Source of the DNA: Stenogyne calaminthoides
Lineage: Eukaryota > Streptophyta > Magnoliopsida > Lamiales > Lamiaceae
Reading direction: 5' to 3'
Assembly (NCBI GenBank): GCA_037126765.1
Contig: JBBCBC010000021.1
Coordinates: forward strand, 18,493,434 to 18,557,433
DNA: 64,000 nucleotides
Part shown: positions 22,205 to 33,143 of the stretch, piece by piece
Layout: every line of letters begins with the position of its first letter
Numbering within the stretch: the stretch's first letter is position 1
Notes under the pieces: model-generated
The model's input: the letters and a program-made list of their open reading frames with translations, nothing else
Told to the model about the DNA's origin: nothing
The model's database searches: none
Program-made: the position numbers and the translations under genes

Positions 22205-23905
22205 CTTTTAGGCGTTCTCCATTGCCCTGACATTGACCTTCGTGCGTCGTTTTGATGAGGAGGTCGAAGAGAGACCTCCCACCATCCCGAGAGGGGATAT
22301 TGTATGTATGACATGACCTCCAACGCCTTCGGGCATGGGAGGAACAGACAATTCTCCCTGGTCGACCTCTGGGACTTGGTTTTCCGGAGCCTGCTCCCCC
22401 TGTTTGGGGCGGTAACCCTGCTACTAACCTCTTACATTCCGGTCATTATTTTCACGACGTTTGATGAACTCATTTAGACGGCCATCTTCATATAGCTTCC
22501 AGAGCTGCTTCAGTAAGTCTCTGCATTCACTAGTGTAATGACCCTTTTGCGCATGATAGTGACAGAACTTGTTAGGGTTCTACGCGCTCTTGTCCTTGAT
22601 GGGGCGAGGTGGATGGAGCATGTCTCGTCCCTGGATCTGGGCATAGACGTGACCAGGTGTCATGCCTAGGGCCTCCATTAGCTTCACCGGGATGCTTTCT
22701 TCAAAGGGCTTGAAGTTGTCGAGTGCCTTGTAGTGGCCCCCGGGCTTTCTTTGAACTTTTCTTCAGTTTCGTGACTTCCTTAGTCTCAGAGAGTCGGGAT
22801 TCTAAGAGCTCCATGGTATGAATGAGGTCGCTATCCTGCCTTCGGAAGTTGGAATAGCTTGTCAGATATTCTGTGGTCATACGCCGCCACGACTTAGTTC
22901 CCTTTCTGAGGCCGGATACGGCCCCCAACAGCTTTGTTTCATCCCCTATGGGATCTCCTTCAAGGATAAGTTGGTCGATCATTTCCACGTAGGATCGATT
23001 AGATTCAGTCTCGCCTTGTCTGGCGTTCATGAGACGCTGCCTAGTCGCAGGTCGGGGAGCCAATGCGGTGAAGTGGCTCAGGAATAATCTGGCGAGTTGC
23101 TCAAAAGTGTCAGCTTGGTCGCTTAGGGTCAGCGAGAACAACCTGCATTTGGTCGCGTCAGATGCGCCCATGGAGGCCATGAAGGAATTGTATTTTTCCA
23201 CATGGACCTTTGGATCAGAGTTCCCACTATAGCGATCCAGAGCCGCTATGTTAATTTTTCTCTGGGAGGGCGCCAGGGTGACCAGAGCCCCGAGTGGAGA
23301 ATCTGGGACGATGAGCTTATTGTCTATCCTCACCTGCCCATTCTAATTTTCCACTCGTTCGAGGAGTTGCTAGACTGTCTGGGCCAGTGCCGCGACCTGG
23401 GCATTGTGGTGATCCCCCGAGGCGAAGTCCACCTATCCGCCACCATGATGGATAGCTGAGCCTGTTGGCATTTCTCCATGGTGCATGTTCAATGCTGGAG
23501 CTAGATCACGCTCCATTTGGTCTGGGTCGTGCCGAGGTTGGGACTGAGCCTCGTCCTTGATGACAATTGGGGCCTTCTGAATCCCTTGATCCCTTGATCC
23601 CTTGAATATAACATTTGACCCCGCTGGCTTCTCCTAGAGTTGGCGGTTCTGGATGATGGCGTGCTTCACCGAGTCGTAGGTCAGTTGATCCGTTGATCGT
23701 CCCTTTCTGGCTAGGACTCCCTTACCCTTTGAAGTTCACGCATCATGGGCGGCCTTTTTGATCGGGGGTTGTTCTTCTTTGCCATCGAAAATGGGGCGAT
23801 TCCTGTTGAGAATGGCCATAACGACCTTGGCATCCTCCGGCATCTGGACGAGATTCCACCGGTCTAGAGTGACTATCGGGGCGCCCGGAGGGTGTGTCGA
23901 GAGCT
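22205..23905 (-). pseudogene. Element B gag
   Basis: ORF 22701-23333 carries DSPLGALVTLAPSQRKIN, ALDRYSGNSDPKVHVEKY, CRLFSLTLSDQA (about 14 residues missing here relative to A), FEQLARLFLSHF and WRRMTTEYLTSY. The knuckle-like FCHYHAQKGHYTSEC lies near 22540. The N-terminal part (23334-23905) is recognisable but out of frame. The gag start, primer site and most of the 5' LTR are deleted; the junction with LTR3 is near 23906. Confidence 0.8.
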
Positions 23906-24051
23906 CAGGGATGACTCGGAAGTCGCTTATTCTCTTGAGGAATCTCCTGTCCAGGTCGCACCCCGACCTGTCAATGGTGATCGAGAGAACAATACCTTAA
24001 GTCGGGCACTTCAATAGCTCAGTACCCGAGAACAGTTTTATCCTTGTTACA
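23906..24051 (-). repeat. LTR3 fragment (element B 5' LTR remnant)
   Basis: The final ~145 bp match 17274-17418 of LTR2 (cggaagtcgcttactctctt-type start, gtcgggca-ttcaatagctc, ccttgttaca end), with about ten differences. It ends cleanly at 24051, followed by acaa and the resumed copia-1 integrase. Confidence 0.8.
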
Positions 24052-24055
24052 ACAA

Positions 24056-24735
24056 TGGGTAAAAGTTAGCTTCTTGCCACACCATAGTTCATATGGTGTA
24101 TGCTCAACCGATTTAGATAGAATCCTATTCAGAATTTAGATTGAGGTTTGTAACGTGTATCCCCATAAGAATGTCGGAAGAGAGGAAAAGCTCATCATGG
24201 ACCTCACCATGTCCAACAAGGTTCGGTTTCTTCTGTCGGACTCTCCGTTCATTTGCGGTGTTCCGGGAGGAGTCCATTATGATTGGATTCCATGTAACTT
24301 TAGGTAATCAGTGAATTCATGGCTAAGGTATTCAAATCCTCGATCTGATCGAAGAGTCTTGATACTCTTACCAAGTTGCTTCTCTACTTCAGCTTTATAC
24401 TATTTAAATTTCTCAAAAGATTCAAATTTGTGTTTCATAAGATACACATACCCGTACCTAGAGAAATCATCAGTAAAAGTGATGAAGTAGCCGAAGTGAC
24501 CCCTAGCTAGAGTGGGCAATGGTTCACAGACATCACTGTGAATCAACTCTAGAACTTCTTTGGCACGAACTCCTTTACCAGAAAAGGGTTTGTTGGTCAT
24601 TTTTCCCTTGAGACAAGATTCACAATTTTCATAAGACTTAAAGTCGAATGGGGTTAAGTAGTCCAACTTTCTTAACCTTGCAATTTTTTTCTCATTTACA
24701 TGATCAAGTCTACAATGTCATAAGTAAGTCGGGTT
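24056..24735 (-). pseudogene. Copia-1 integrase: zinc domain and core start
   Basis: ORF 24400-24666 reads CESCLKGKMTNKPFSGKG, ELIHSDVCEPL (first catalytic Asp; the usual Gly-Pro is changed) and TFTDDFSRYGYVYLM, typical of the copia pre-integrase and integrase core. The part nearer the gypsy insertion (24056-24399) continues the core (TPYELWCGKK near 24070-24100) with stops. It joins the 5692-6228 fragment across the inserted composite. Confidence 0.85.
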
Positions 24736-25064
24736 TTCATGTTTACTAAGTTTGAGTCTTTTACTTTGTATATTAAGAACATCATATCCACAATGCAACA
24801 AATATATGTTGCGAGTAATAGCAAGAACTAGATGACAATCATTAAGTTCTAATCTAAAATCAAAGGGTAAGTCTAACACATAAGTCCCCACACGTTCAGT
24901 AGCAACTGTTGCCCCATTTCCACGTGTAAGACGACTTCACCCGCCCTAACTGCCCTAAGATACATGAGCCCCTTGACATTCGTACAAATGTGAGAGCCAC
25001 ATACGGTATCTAATACCAAGCAGCTAACGCTATTAGTGGACATGTTTATCTTAATAACAAACAT
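24736..25064 (-). pseudogene. Copia-1 protease
   Basis: ORF 24873-25064 contains CLVLDTVCGSHICTNVKGL. In copia proteases the active site reads D-T/S-G; here it is D-T-V, so activity is doubtful. The following HDLIVLD-like region to 24736 carries stops. Confidence 0.8.
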
Positions 25065-25116
25065 ACATGTTCTAGTGCTAGAACCACCTAGTCCCTTCTT
25101 TTCAGCAACTAGAACC

Positions 25117-25866
25117 TTACAGTCCTTCTTCCGGTGCCCCTTCTGCTTGCAGTGGAGGCTTGAGGAAATTGGGCTTAGAGCCCTTCTTTACCTTGCTCCT
25201 TCGCTTCTTCTTTCCTTTCGGAGCAAAAGAAGTAGAAGCACTCACCATGAGCACGGGCTTTTCCTTAGCAGTGGCAGACTCAAAAGTCTTGAGCATGTTA
25301 TGAAGCTCGGGTATGGTCGATTCCGTCTTATTCATATTGATGTTTACTACGAAACTTGAATATGAATCGGGAAGCGACTGAAGTATGGCATAAATAGCAA
25401 CATTGGTCTTAAGCTCAATGCCCAGACGGCCAAGTTTCTCAATTATCCCAATCATCTTCAAAACATGAGGGGAGACCTTCCCTCCTTCAGACAGCCGGCA
25501 TCTGAACAGATCTCTCATCATTTCATAAATCTCGGAACGAGATTCAGAATCAAAGAGATCCTTCAGATGCTCGAGCATCTCGAAGGGAAGCATCTTCTCA
25601 TGCTGCCTTTGCAATTCGGAAGTCATGCCGAGCAACATAACACACTGAGTCTGGGAAGTATCTTCTTGATGCTTCTTTTGAGCTTCAGCGTCAAACACTT
25701 CAGCCTCTTCAGTACCAGTCTCAAGGGTACTAGAGATTGGCGTGTCCAACACGTACTCAATCTTTTCTTGCCTTAACACCAAATGCATGTTTCGGTGCCA
25801 GTCGAGAAAATTTGGCCCAGCCAATTTGTTCATTTCCAAAACACTTCTCAGTGATAAGTTATTCAT
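25117..25866 (-). pseudogene. Copia-1 gag
   Basis: A 249-residue frame from 25866 has the copia gag core: LAGPNFLDWHRNMHLVL, YVLDTPI, SRSEIYEMMRDLFRCRL, GKVSPHVLKMIGIIEKLG, LQSLPDSYSSFV. The C-terminal zinc knuckle (HCKQKGHRKKDC) is present but in a neighbouring frame near 25120-25150, so a frameshift precedes it. A near copy of the first two thirds occurs at 60011-60700. Confidence 0.85.
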
Positions 25867-25944
25867 TTCAACAAGCCTAGAGAAATAAAATAAAACGGGA
25901 ATTAAAATACATAATTCCTATGATCAATATTCAGCAATCAAAAT

Positions 25945-26532
25945 TGTTGTGACCCATAATAATTGGGCGACTGTCCCTCGGCAGTATGGCGACCAACGGA
26001 GAAGTAAGGGAGGTGTAGTCCAACAAGGAGCGACCCGGGCGACCAGCCCGGCAGGGCGACAATCCTATAGCGGCTAACCCATAACGGGTAGTCCTGGTGA
26101 CCAGTTCATGGTGACTATCGGAAGACAAGAGATAAACATGGATGAGATCCGAAGAATCCCAAAGAGCGGATTCTACGGGTCCAGGCATGGCAAGAATATC
26201 GGGCAACGCGGTCGTAGCCGCTAAACTCGGGAGTTACCTTCCAGAGCAGGAAGAAACCCTAGGAGGCCGCAGAGTCGGGCCCATGATGGCTGAAACCCTA
26301 GTTTATACTCTATAAATATCTCTGAAGAGGCTCATTGTAGAGGGAGGAAAATTTTAGAGAATAGGCAGATATTATAGTGAAATTCCTGGCTTGGTATTGC
26401 CCCCAAACGTAGTCTTATTGGACAAACCGGGTCACCAAATCTCGTTTCTTTTCTTTTCATTCATATATTATTGTTTACTATTGTTGCTTTTTGAGTGATT
26501 GTTGGTACGTTAGATCAAATCCGACTACAACA
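25945..26532 (+). repeat. Element C 5' LTR
   Basis: 588 bp from tgttgtgaccc to ccgactacaaca, with a TATA-like tataaatat near 26318 and the gypsy primer site immediately after. About 95% identical to 60779-61342. Confidence 0.85.
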
Positions 26533-26533
26533 A

Positions 26534-26551
26534 TTTGGCGCCGTCTATGGG
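26534..26551 (+). other. Primer binding site of element C
   Basis: tttggcgccgtctatggg follows the LTR end by one base. Just beyond it the sequence jumps to the integrase N-domain at a shared gggaaccacac. Confidence 0.8.
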
Positions 26552-27504
26552 AACCACACGAGGTGCCAATCCTTGGCCCACAAAGCCATCCGACAAGGAT
26601 ACTTCTGGCCAACGCTGAAGAGGGACACCCTCAACTATGCAAAATCATGCCACCGATGCCAAATTTTTGCCCCCTCCATCAAAGTGTCCCCAGAGGAGCT
26701 TACCAGTGTTCTGAGTCCATGGCCCTTCGCAAAATGGGGAATTGACATTATCGGGCCCCTACCAACTGCCTCGGGGAAAGTACGTTTTGCTCTCGTCGCG
26801 GTAGACTACTTCACCAAGTGGGCTGAGGCAGAAGCCCTCGCAACAATCGATCAGGACAACGTGTTAAGATTCATCTGGAGAAACATCATTTGCCGTTTAG
26901 GCCTCCCCCAAGCAATCATGACCGATAATGGAAAGTAGTTCGACGGCTCTAAAGTCGACACCTTCTTTAGAAAATGGAAGATAGCAAAACTCTTCTCCAC
27001 CCCCTACCACCCACAATCTAACGGACAGGTCGAGGTAATAAACAAGATCATCAAGCACACACACTGAAAGTGCGACTCGAAGGGGGGAAGGGCAGATGGG
27101 CAAGTGAACTACCCGATGTACTATGGTCATACAGAACAACCTGCAGGACCTCCACTGGAGAAACACCTAATCCCTAGCTTTCGGAGTGGAGGCAGTAATC
27201 CCCGCAGAGGTCATCATACCCAGCCACCGAACAAACAATGGAGTCTCAAACGACAACGACATGGCAATGACGACTAGCTTAGACCTACTGGAAGAAAGAT
27301 GAATGGAAGCTAACTTAAAGAATGCTAGCTACAAACGACAGGCTGAAAGATATTACAACCCAAAGGCCAAACTCCGACAGTTTAAGAAAGGCGACCTCGT
27401 CCTGAAAAAGGTACTCTGAGTGCCTAAGGGAGTTTTCGGCCCCAGATGGCACACCGACTCAATACCCTTGGAACGCGGCCCATTTGAAGAAATACTACCA
27501 ATAG
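26552..27504 (+). pseudogene. Element C integrase (N-terminally truncated)
   Basis: The open frame to 26938 reads GNHTRCQSLAHKAIRQGYF, CHRCQIFAPSIK, WGIDIIGPLP (first Asp intact), YFTKWAEAEALATID and GLPQAIMTDNGK (second Asp). A TAG follows at 26937, then [24 protein letters not shown] (Glu intact). Further stops, and a deletion in the C-terminal domain near 27455, precede the end YPWNAAHLKKYYQ. Catalytic residues survive, unlike in A, but the frame is broken. Confidence 0.85.
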
Positions 27505-28235
27505 GAAACAACCAATAGTTTGCTAGTTTTTTACTTATCGCTACGTTGTAATAGTTAGCTTATCAATTTCAAGAGAAACATCTTACAATAAACTATGTTT
27601 TTTGAATTTCACTTACACCTTATACGTTTTAAAGTAAGTTGGCCGGGAATCATATCCCAGTCGACAGAGTCAAGTCAAAAGGGTAATCGCCGAACGCATA
27701 AGTCGACCACCTACGACGGATGGCATCACTCGGAACTCACATCGAAGGAGGTCATATCATCGGCTACCAGCCAAACAAAATGGCCTCCCTAAATACAGCT
27801 CCATAACACGACTAAGCCAAAAGTTTAGACAAGTCGCATAAAGTAAGATGACCAAAACATAAGTCCGGATACATCGCACCATAACCAAACGACGATCAAG
27901 ACACAGGCAAGACTTATAGTCACCGGTGTACGTCCGAAGATGCATGACAAACATACAAACACGTAGCAAGGAACACAAAGATTCATTATATGGGCAAAAG
28001 GGCACAAAGGCCGGATACAAAAGAGGACCTCGGATGGCCGTACAAGACATAAACACAAAAAAAGAGAGAGAACATTCAAAACAAAGGGGTTCGCAGACAC
28101 CCTACACAAACCTGTACAGAAGGAGAGGCACTAAGCAACGTCCCCAGACCTATCTCCTCGCTCGACCACAACTTGGTCGGCCACCTTCTCTCTAGTCCCA
28201 ATCGTCTCTCCGCTTGGGGCAACCACCGTCGTGCC
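27505..28235. other. Spacer between integrase C and aORF C
   Basis: No recognisable coding. Several overlapping ORFs on both strands (27595-28195) have no domain and no counterpart in A or B. Presumably the 3' untranslated regions of the two convergent genes. Confidence 0.4.
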
Positions 28236-28239
28236 ACCT

Positions 28240-29720
28240 TCACTCGCCGCATCGACCGGGGGTACGGGAGCTGTAACGGGGCCAACAGAAACTTACCCAG
28301 GGGAGATCGATGCCAAAATTGGCCAAATCCACCACCGGCAGCACCACATCGACCTCTAGCGGGCATTCAACGACTAAGGCTTTGAAATCCTCCACCAGCA
28401 CGGAAGCATCAGCAGAGGGGTCACGGCGAAACACCGCACGAATGACATCCGCATAAGTGCTAATGTAGGAGAAGATCCCCAACGCGGCGTTGGCGGCGGC
28501 CCGAAGGGAGGCATTATTCGACATCTAAAATTTGAGGTCCTCAACGCGAGCCTCATAATCAACTGTCATGGTGTGGGCCTCAGATAACTGATGAGTAAGC
28601 TCGCCAACTTGGCCTTTCAAAGTCGCCAACTCGAGGCGATGGGTTTTAGCCTCGCTGCGCCATTTGGCGGTTACATCCGCCACCTGCAGGGCCAACTCCG
28701 CCGACCACTCCTGAGAAGCCTTCAACTCCGCCTCCATCCAGGACGCGGTCGCAGCCGCCTCATTTAGCTTCTTCTTCTACTCATCGAGGGCCGAGCAACA
28801 GGCCTCCAAGTCCTGGTCGTTTTGCTCCACAACCTGCTCAAGGAACGTGGCTGCCTTTTGGGAGTAGATGATTGCGGTGTAGAGATTGTTCTCCTTCGTG
28901 TTTGATGAGGCAACATGATGGTCGTCCATGGACAAGCATCGGGGCACCTCCCAAATGAAATGACGCATGTAGCTCGGCCACTCAGTCGAAACACCGACGG
29001 TGGGAGGCATCCTCGACTTGAGATAGTTCGGCAACGGGGGAAGAAAGTTAGCGAAACTACAAAAGAACCAATCAGCTTAGAAAAAAATACAAGACAAAAG
29101 GAAATAAAGAAAGCAGCAAGTCAGATCACTCACGCCCCAGAACGGTCGATGTTGAACCCTATGAAAGTTCGATCATCAGAGAATTGGCAGCCAGGTGGAG
29201 GAGGCGGTGTCACCGGCGTAGGGCGAGCAGCGAGGAGCGGCTCTCGCAGGGGAGCATCCCCTCCCCAGACTGAGGCACGAGGGGAGCGGTCGCCCCCGCG
29301 AGGACGTTTCTGGCTAGGGGAGCCTTCTGACCAAGCCGGGCGAGCATCCTCCCGCGCCCCTTTGGCCTTTCGCTTATCTTTCGAGCGGTCAGCCCGCTCG
29401 GAGCCCCCGACTCCCAGGGCACCACCCCCTCGGGAAGGAGGCTGCGGCCGCGCTGAGGATCCAGTTCGAGAAAAATTGAGAGCGGGATTTCGACGGGAGG
29501 CCATCTGCTCAGCAGTGGGAATAGTCATCTATACGGGGATATGAGGGGCTACAAAGAGAGACCACAGTTCAAAGATAGATTACCTACGGTTAGGAGATCA
29601 ATCACAAGAAGAAAACTCACGAAGGCGACCAGTTTCGCGAGGATATGTCTGTAAGCCTCCCCACAACCGCTCGGAGTAAGAGTTGAAAAGCTCGAAGCGA
29701 CAAAAATCCCAAGGGTAATC
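28240..29720 (-). pseudogene. Antisense extra ORF of element C, exons 2-4
   Basis: Minus strand. The end of exon 2 at 29720-29621 reads WDF...NSYSERL, matching A's LFWDF...NSELDRL. Intron 29620-29549 (72 bp) is followed by PHIPV and MASRRNP (A: PDIPV, MASRKK). The Arg/Pro-rich exon 3 is at 29548-29134. Intron 29133-29057 (77 bp, same length as in A) comes next. Exon 4 follows with NLYTAIIYSQKAATFLEQ, a coiled coil (28525-28737), and VLPVVDLANFGIDLPW (A: LLEIKDLEDMGVDLSFF). A stop after PHIPV and one near 28525 break it. Exon 1 and intron 1 are lost at the junction with the D block. Confidence 0.7.
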
Positions 29721-31016
29721 ATTGCCGAAGCCATGAAGAAGATCGAGGCTACTGAGAAACTGAAGTTTAAGAAGGTGGAGAAGCCAGTCTACACTCAGGT
29801 TTCAGAAGAAACAATGCAAGAAGTTGCTATAGAGAAACTGAGTGGTAGAGGAAGAATTGGTACAAGCCAAGCTGGTGCAGATTTGCCCATCGAGTGAAAA
29901 GTTTTGGCGATGGAAGAGCCTGAGGGCAAAAGAGCAAAGGCTTCTAGGCCAGTTCAGAGAAAGCTGATTCAGGATATTGAAGAATCTGAGGTTGAGCCAC
30001 AGAAGAAGGTCTTCAATACAAGAAGTGCTCTGAAAACACTCCAAATTGAACAAGCAAAGAAAACTGTTGCTTCTATTTCTGGTGTGCCCGTGATCAGAAA
30101 GAAGATGGAAGAAGAGCAGAAAAGAAGGAGTGGTTTCAAAAGATTTGCAAGCAAGAGGAGAGGGAGCACAAAAGCACAGAAATGGCCGCATGTTGACAAA
30201 TGGATGCCAGTCCAGCTCAACGATGCATGGGAAGAAATTAAGAGAACTTTTTGGTTCTATTATGATGTGCTCAGAGAATGGAGAGGGGAGAGCTCAGATC
30301 CCAATGAGGCTTTCATTGACTATCTCCTGACCTTCTATCCTAAATATCTTCAAGGCTGGATAAATCTTGCGGATGAAGGAAAGGTGCAGATAACCGCCCC
30401 TGGTCCATACTCGTACCCTCCTCACAAGCTGGAGAATGGCTGTGTGAATGAGAAAGCCATTACTCAAGAAATTTCCCAGTACGCCATTCAGTTGGGCCTG
30501 ACAGGGAACAATCCTGATATCATTAAAGAAAGAGATGCGCTGAAAATAAGATATTATGGAATGTTCAACCTCGAAGTGCCTGCTGATGAGGTGGAAGATC
30601 AGAGCTGAAGAGCCGGAGCAGAAGAACAAAAGAAGACTGAAGATGAAGACTAAGAAGATTCATGTAATCCTTTTTTTGGTCTTTTTGATTTTGTTTTTCA
30701 GATAAGATTCATTGTATCTTGTAACTGTCTACCAATCATCAATGAAACCTTATCATTTATGCTCAAAAGATAATATCTCATTATCTTATTTACATGTCTT
30801 TTACTTTTGATATGCATGTATGTTGTCTCTAAGATTAATTGTTTAGTGATGAATCCTTTGAGAGATTCATTACTTAAGAAATTATTGGGAAACTCTTTAT
30901 AAATGAAAATTGTTGGGAGTTATAACCAATCTTGTAATAGGATAAACTGAAACCTGAGTATAGGTTAAGTATGTTGTAAACAAGATAGGTTTTGGCATCA
31001 TCAAAAAGGGGGAAAT
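29721..31016 (+). pseudogene. Upstream D copy: extra 3' ORF end and 3' non-coding
   Basis: Near duplicate of 42265-43573. ORF 29904-30608 (234 aa) is uninterrupted here: KRAKASRPVQRKL, EPQKKVFNTRSALKTLQ, a basic stretch (KRFASKRRGSTKAQKW), then WEEIKRTFWFYYDVLREW, EAFIDYLLTFYPKYLQGW and YYGMFNLEVPADEVED. I recognise no domain; by position it is the C-terminus of the extra ORF downstream of pol. 30609-31002 is A/T-rich non-coding. The piece begins abruptly at about 29721 where element C is broken. Confidence 0.65.
31003..31016 (+). other. Polypurine tract before D LTR
   Basis: aaaaagggggaaat lies immediately upstream of tgttgggagatg; the same tract is at 43560-43573. Confidence 0.75.
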
Positions 31017-33019
31017 TGTTGGGAGATGAATTTAATAAAGAGATATTTTGATTAGATCCCAAAACCCCTGAGTATGACATGTTCAGAATAATCTTGATAG
31101 TTGAGTCAGGATTCAGTTTTAGAGTATTCAGGATGATATCTGCAAAATGTATAGTCAGCAGATATAGATCAGGTTAGATTCTGATAGGTTCTGAAGACTC
31201 AGTAAGTTTCCGAAGAAACTGAAGTTTCAGTATGAAACTGATGTTTCTGAAGTTTCAGTGTGAAACTGAGAAACTGAAGACTCAGTGAGAAACTGAAGAC
31301 CCAGTTAGAAACTTAGAAACTAAAGACTCAGTATGAAATTGAGAGACTCAGCATTAAGACTCGGTATATCAGTCAGTATATCTGTGAAGACTCAGAAGAC
31401 TCCGAAGACTCAGAAGACTCTGAAGACACAGAAGACTGAAGAATACTGAAGGCACAGTAATTACTGAAGACTCAGTAATGTACTGAATGCTCAGTATAAA
31501 CCTGAATGTTCCGAGGCACTGAAAATATCTATCTGAAGGATGCAATTCTGAGAAAAACGTGATTCCTTAGAAAAATAGATATTGCCCAAGACATTCAAAT
31601 GCAGACAAAAGGAACTAAGACAAAGTGTTGTTAAGGTTATATCACTCAGAGAATGTAACCAAAAAAAAATAGCCGTTGAAGTTGTCTACCTTTAACTGGA
31701 GACAAAAGTCAAAAAGAAGATGACAGCACTGTACATTGCTGACACTGACAGCGACAGGTCACTGAAAAGATGTCAGAAGTACTAAGTTCCAGACTGCAAA
31801 AAGTGTTGACCGGCTACATAAAAGGCTATTGCCTAAAACGTGTAAGGGAGTCTCAAACCCTAAATATAGCCGTTCTTCACACACCATAAGAGGAAACTCA
31901 CGAAGCTATCTCTTCCAACGGATAGTTTTTCAAGAGTGACCTTGGTGCCTGCCTATAAATACTTGTGACCATCTACATTGAAGGTTACGGGAAATTTATA
32001 AGCAACTCAAGAGCTCAAACTTATTATTGCAAGTTGAAGCATTCGAAAAACCAAGAATTTCCCAAGTGCTTTATTTCGAAGAGAGCTCATTCCACTAAGC
32101 CTAGCTTGATAAGATATATCCAAAGCTTAGTCGAGATATCCTAGCCTTTGCATTGTTCTTCATTGAAAAGGATATCTCATCCTAGTTGGAAACCAACCAA
32201 GAAACCCCAAACCCTTTGTAAGGTAGTTTGAGTGTGATTGTTGGTGAGATTGGAGTTGTAAAGAGTTAGTAAACTACACAGAGGTAGTCAGAAAGCTCTA
32301 GAGAAGAAGTGAGTAATCTATCTTGGATAGACAGAAAGCTTGTGTGAGTTTTGAGTTAGTAAACTACAGAGGTAGTCAGAAAGCTCAAAATTAGAAAGGT
32401 TAGTAAACTACAGAGGTAGTCAGAAAGCCTTAGGAAGTGCTTAGTGAATTTCTCTGAAGAGATCAGGGAGAGTGGACGTAGGAGCTTGAGTCTCTGAACC
32501 ACTATAACTTGATGTGTTCTTTGCTTTCTGTTTTACTTTGATTAACTTTTGCATATATTTAAACTGAAAGCATATTTTCACTGATATTCAGTTGGAATCA
32601 ATCCACTGAAGTTGCATCTGAACTGAATCACAGCCTAATCACTATTCCATTAAAAGGAAGGTTTTCAGCAAAAGCTTAAAACGAGTATAAACTAAGGGTT
32701 CCGCATATCTGAGTAGCTAGAACAAATAGTTATCAAACTGAACTTACTCTTCTGAGGGTTCAGTAAGTTAGTTATCTGATCCAAGCAGCTCAGGATCTCT
32801 GAAAACTCAGGATCAGTTGGGATTATCTGAGGTATCTGAAAGCAGTTCAGGATCACTGTCTCAGGTAGACTTTGACTCAGAGTGATTTGTGCTTCTCAGG
32901 ACCAAATCATCAGGACAACCTGACCCAAGCTAACCTCAGTAAAGAAAAGTTTAAAAAAAACTGAACACATGTATTCCCCCCCCATACACGTGTAAGACTC
33001 GTTTACACCGGGACCAACA
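31017..33019 (+). repeat. Element D 5' LTR
   Basis: 2,003 bp from tgttgggagatg to gggaccaaca. It holds a CTGA/CTCAG-rich section (31190-31500), tataaata at about 31953, and three copies of a roughly 60-80-bp unit containing gttagtaaactaca-gaggtagtcagaaagc (32260-32430). Well-aligned parts differ from the 3' LTR by only 1-2%. Confidence 0.9.
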
Positions 33020-33021
33020 AG

Positions 33022-33033
33022 TGGTATCAGAGC
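33022..33033 (+). other. Primer binding site of element D
   Basis: tggtatcagagc is the standard complement of initiator tRNA-Met used by plant copia elements, two bases after the LTR. Confidence 0.9.
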
Positions 33034-33143
33034 AGTGGTTCAACTTGACCACCTGCTTTGTTGACCAAAGTCTTATTTGCTAATATACTTGTGGTCTATC
33101 TGAACAGATCTTATTTGCTGAATTCTTAAAAGACTTAGATAAA

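Larger units (their letters stand above)
6229..24051 (-). mobile_element. Composite of two Tat-like gypsy elements, A and B (three LTRs)
   Basis: The order along the plus strand is LTR1 (6229-7211), internal A, LTR2 (16236-17418), internal B, LTR3 fragment (23906-24051). LTR2 has a primer site on its left (for A) and a polypurine tract on its right (for B), so it serves as A's 5' LTR and B's 3' LTR. Four bases, acaa, flank the whole block (6225-6228 and 24052-24055), which suggests one insertion event for the outer ends. A and B are different subfamilies: gag proteins are about 80% alike by eye. The Tat assignment rests on the second, archaeal-type RNase H domain and the antisense ORF. Confidence 0.8.

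Noticed and set aside
27757..28195. ORFs in the spacer between integrase C and aORF C
   Set aside because: Open on both strands, no match in A or B, and no domain.
33022..33033. tggtatcagagc strings read as tRNA gene parts
   Set aside because: They are 12-bp primer sites next to LTRs; no cloverleaf or A/B boxes around them.
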